Positions 63,357 through 64,000 of a DNA stretch of 64,000 bases are shown here, piece by piece. The DNA is from Desulfosporosinus sp049943955. Its GTDB lineage: Bacteria > Bacillota > Desulfitobacteriia > Desulfitobacteriales > Desulfitobacteriaceae. The number at the start of each line of letters is the position of its first letter. The stretch's first letter is position 1. The translations under genes and the position numbers were made by a program. The stretch spans positions 599,052-663,051 of the forward strand of contig NZ_JBNFTW010000002.1 in assembly GCF_049943955.1 (NCBI RefSeq), in the 5' to 3' direction. The notes under the pieces are model-generated. The model ran no database searches. It worked only from the letters and a program-made list of their open reading frames with translations, and was not told where the DNA came from.

Positions 63357-63464
63357 GCACAGTAGAACCGACAATTGAAGCTAGTATCAAAAACGTTACA
63401 ATATTAACCGGAAAGAGATGGCATAAATTGGATCGTATATATTTTAAATTACGTGAAATAATAG

Positions 63465-63494
63465 TTGACAGTACATCACTAATAATGGTACTAT
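63465..63494 (+). promoter_or_regulatory. rrn operon promoter
   Basis: TTGACA (63465-63470), 18 nt, TACTAT (63489-63494), about 190 nt before the mature 16S end. Followed by a small hairpin (GCCAC-AAAA-GTGGC) and a leader with GAGAAACTCGCAAGAGTTTC and TCTTTGAAAACT, typical of rRNA leaders with processing and antitermination signals. Confidence 0.75.
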
Positions 63495-63682
63495 AACTGA
63501 GCGCCACAAAAGTGGCACAAAACATCTCGAAGTTGCTAACTGCTTTAAAAAAGCATAAAAGCATCGATGGTCTTTGAAAACTAAACAACAAGGACAGCCA
63601 ATGAGAGAAACTCGCAAGAGTTTCAAACAAATCATGAATTCATGAGCAGATATCATCTTCTTTAAAGAAGTTGAGATAACTT

Positions 63683-64000
<318 letters not shown>

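Overview
The window looks like chromosomal DNA of a Gram-positive, spore-forming anaerobe of the Desulfosporosinus/Desulfitobacterium group (inference from gene content; no search could be run). The evidence is sporulation genes (alpha/beta SASP, spore photoproduct lyase, amidase with a GerMN domain), a selenocysteine formate dehydrogenase, LL-diaminopimelate aminotransferase, lutABC-type lactate oxidation genes, anaerobic-style cobalamin assembly genes, moderate-to-low G+C and a 16S rRNA gene with a greatly extended V1 helix.

Layout. 1-5 kb: two cyclic-di-GMP proteins (GAF-GGDEF; PAS/GAF/GGDEF/EAL). 5-9.4 kb: a LysN/MocR-like aminotransferase, then a minus-strand cobT-cobU-cobS operon behind a cobalamin riboswitch and attenuator. 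9.5-13.5 kb: lipoprotein cytochrome c, CNNM/CorC-type membrane protein, asparagine synthetase with a Fur-box-like site. 13.7-18.3 kb: dapL followed by a carboxynorspermidine/carboxyspermidine synthase and decarboxylase pair. 18.3-28.6 kb: DUF2935 protein, aminotransferase, patatin, an unusual ferredoxin-type protein, nitroreductase, chemoreceptor, NhaC-family antiporter, zinc metallopeptidase. 28.6-39 kb: two LysR regulators, phasin-like protein, UbiB kinase, splB, lutABC and several very small genes. 39.4-42.1 kb: HutP, a candidate antiterminator site, hutH and a cupin. 42.2-45.7 kb: csoR-copA-copZ copper module. 46-51.7 kb: HD hydrolase, relic of a Y-family polymerase, GNAT, thioredoxin/MauE pair, intact dinB, SASP, hemolysin III. 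51.8-58.7 kb: a membrane-bound Cache-HAMP-HTH regulator followed by the fdnGHI-fdhE formate dehydrogenase operon, in which UGA at 53928-53930 is read as selenocysteine. 59-64 kb: prfC, a tnpB relic, a sporulation amidase and the start of an rrn operon.

Scattered through the window is a repeat of about 90-170 nt with three hairpins (three full copies and two partial ones). All copies end exactly at the same octamer-like boundary (GAGTTCAC or one mismatch) before unrelated flanks. It resembles the right end, or omega-RNA-like part, of an IS200/IS605-type transposon. A broken tnpB lies at 60722-61104. In two places the repeat end supplies the stop codon of the neighbouring gene. I regard this repeat family and the Cache-HAMP-HTH regulator with the palindrome upstream of the formate dehydrogenase operon as the most interesting items.
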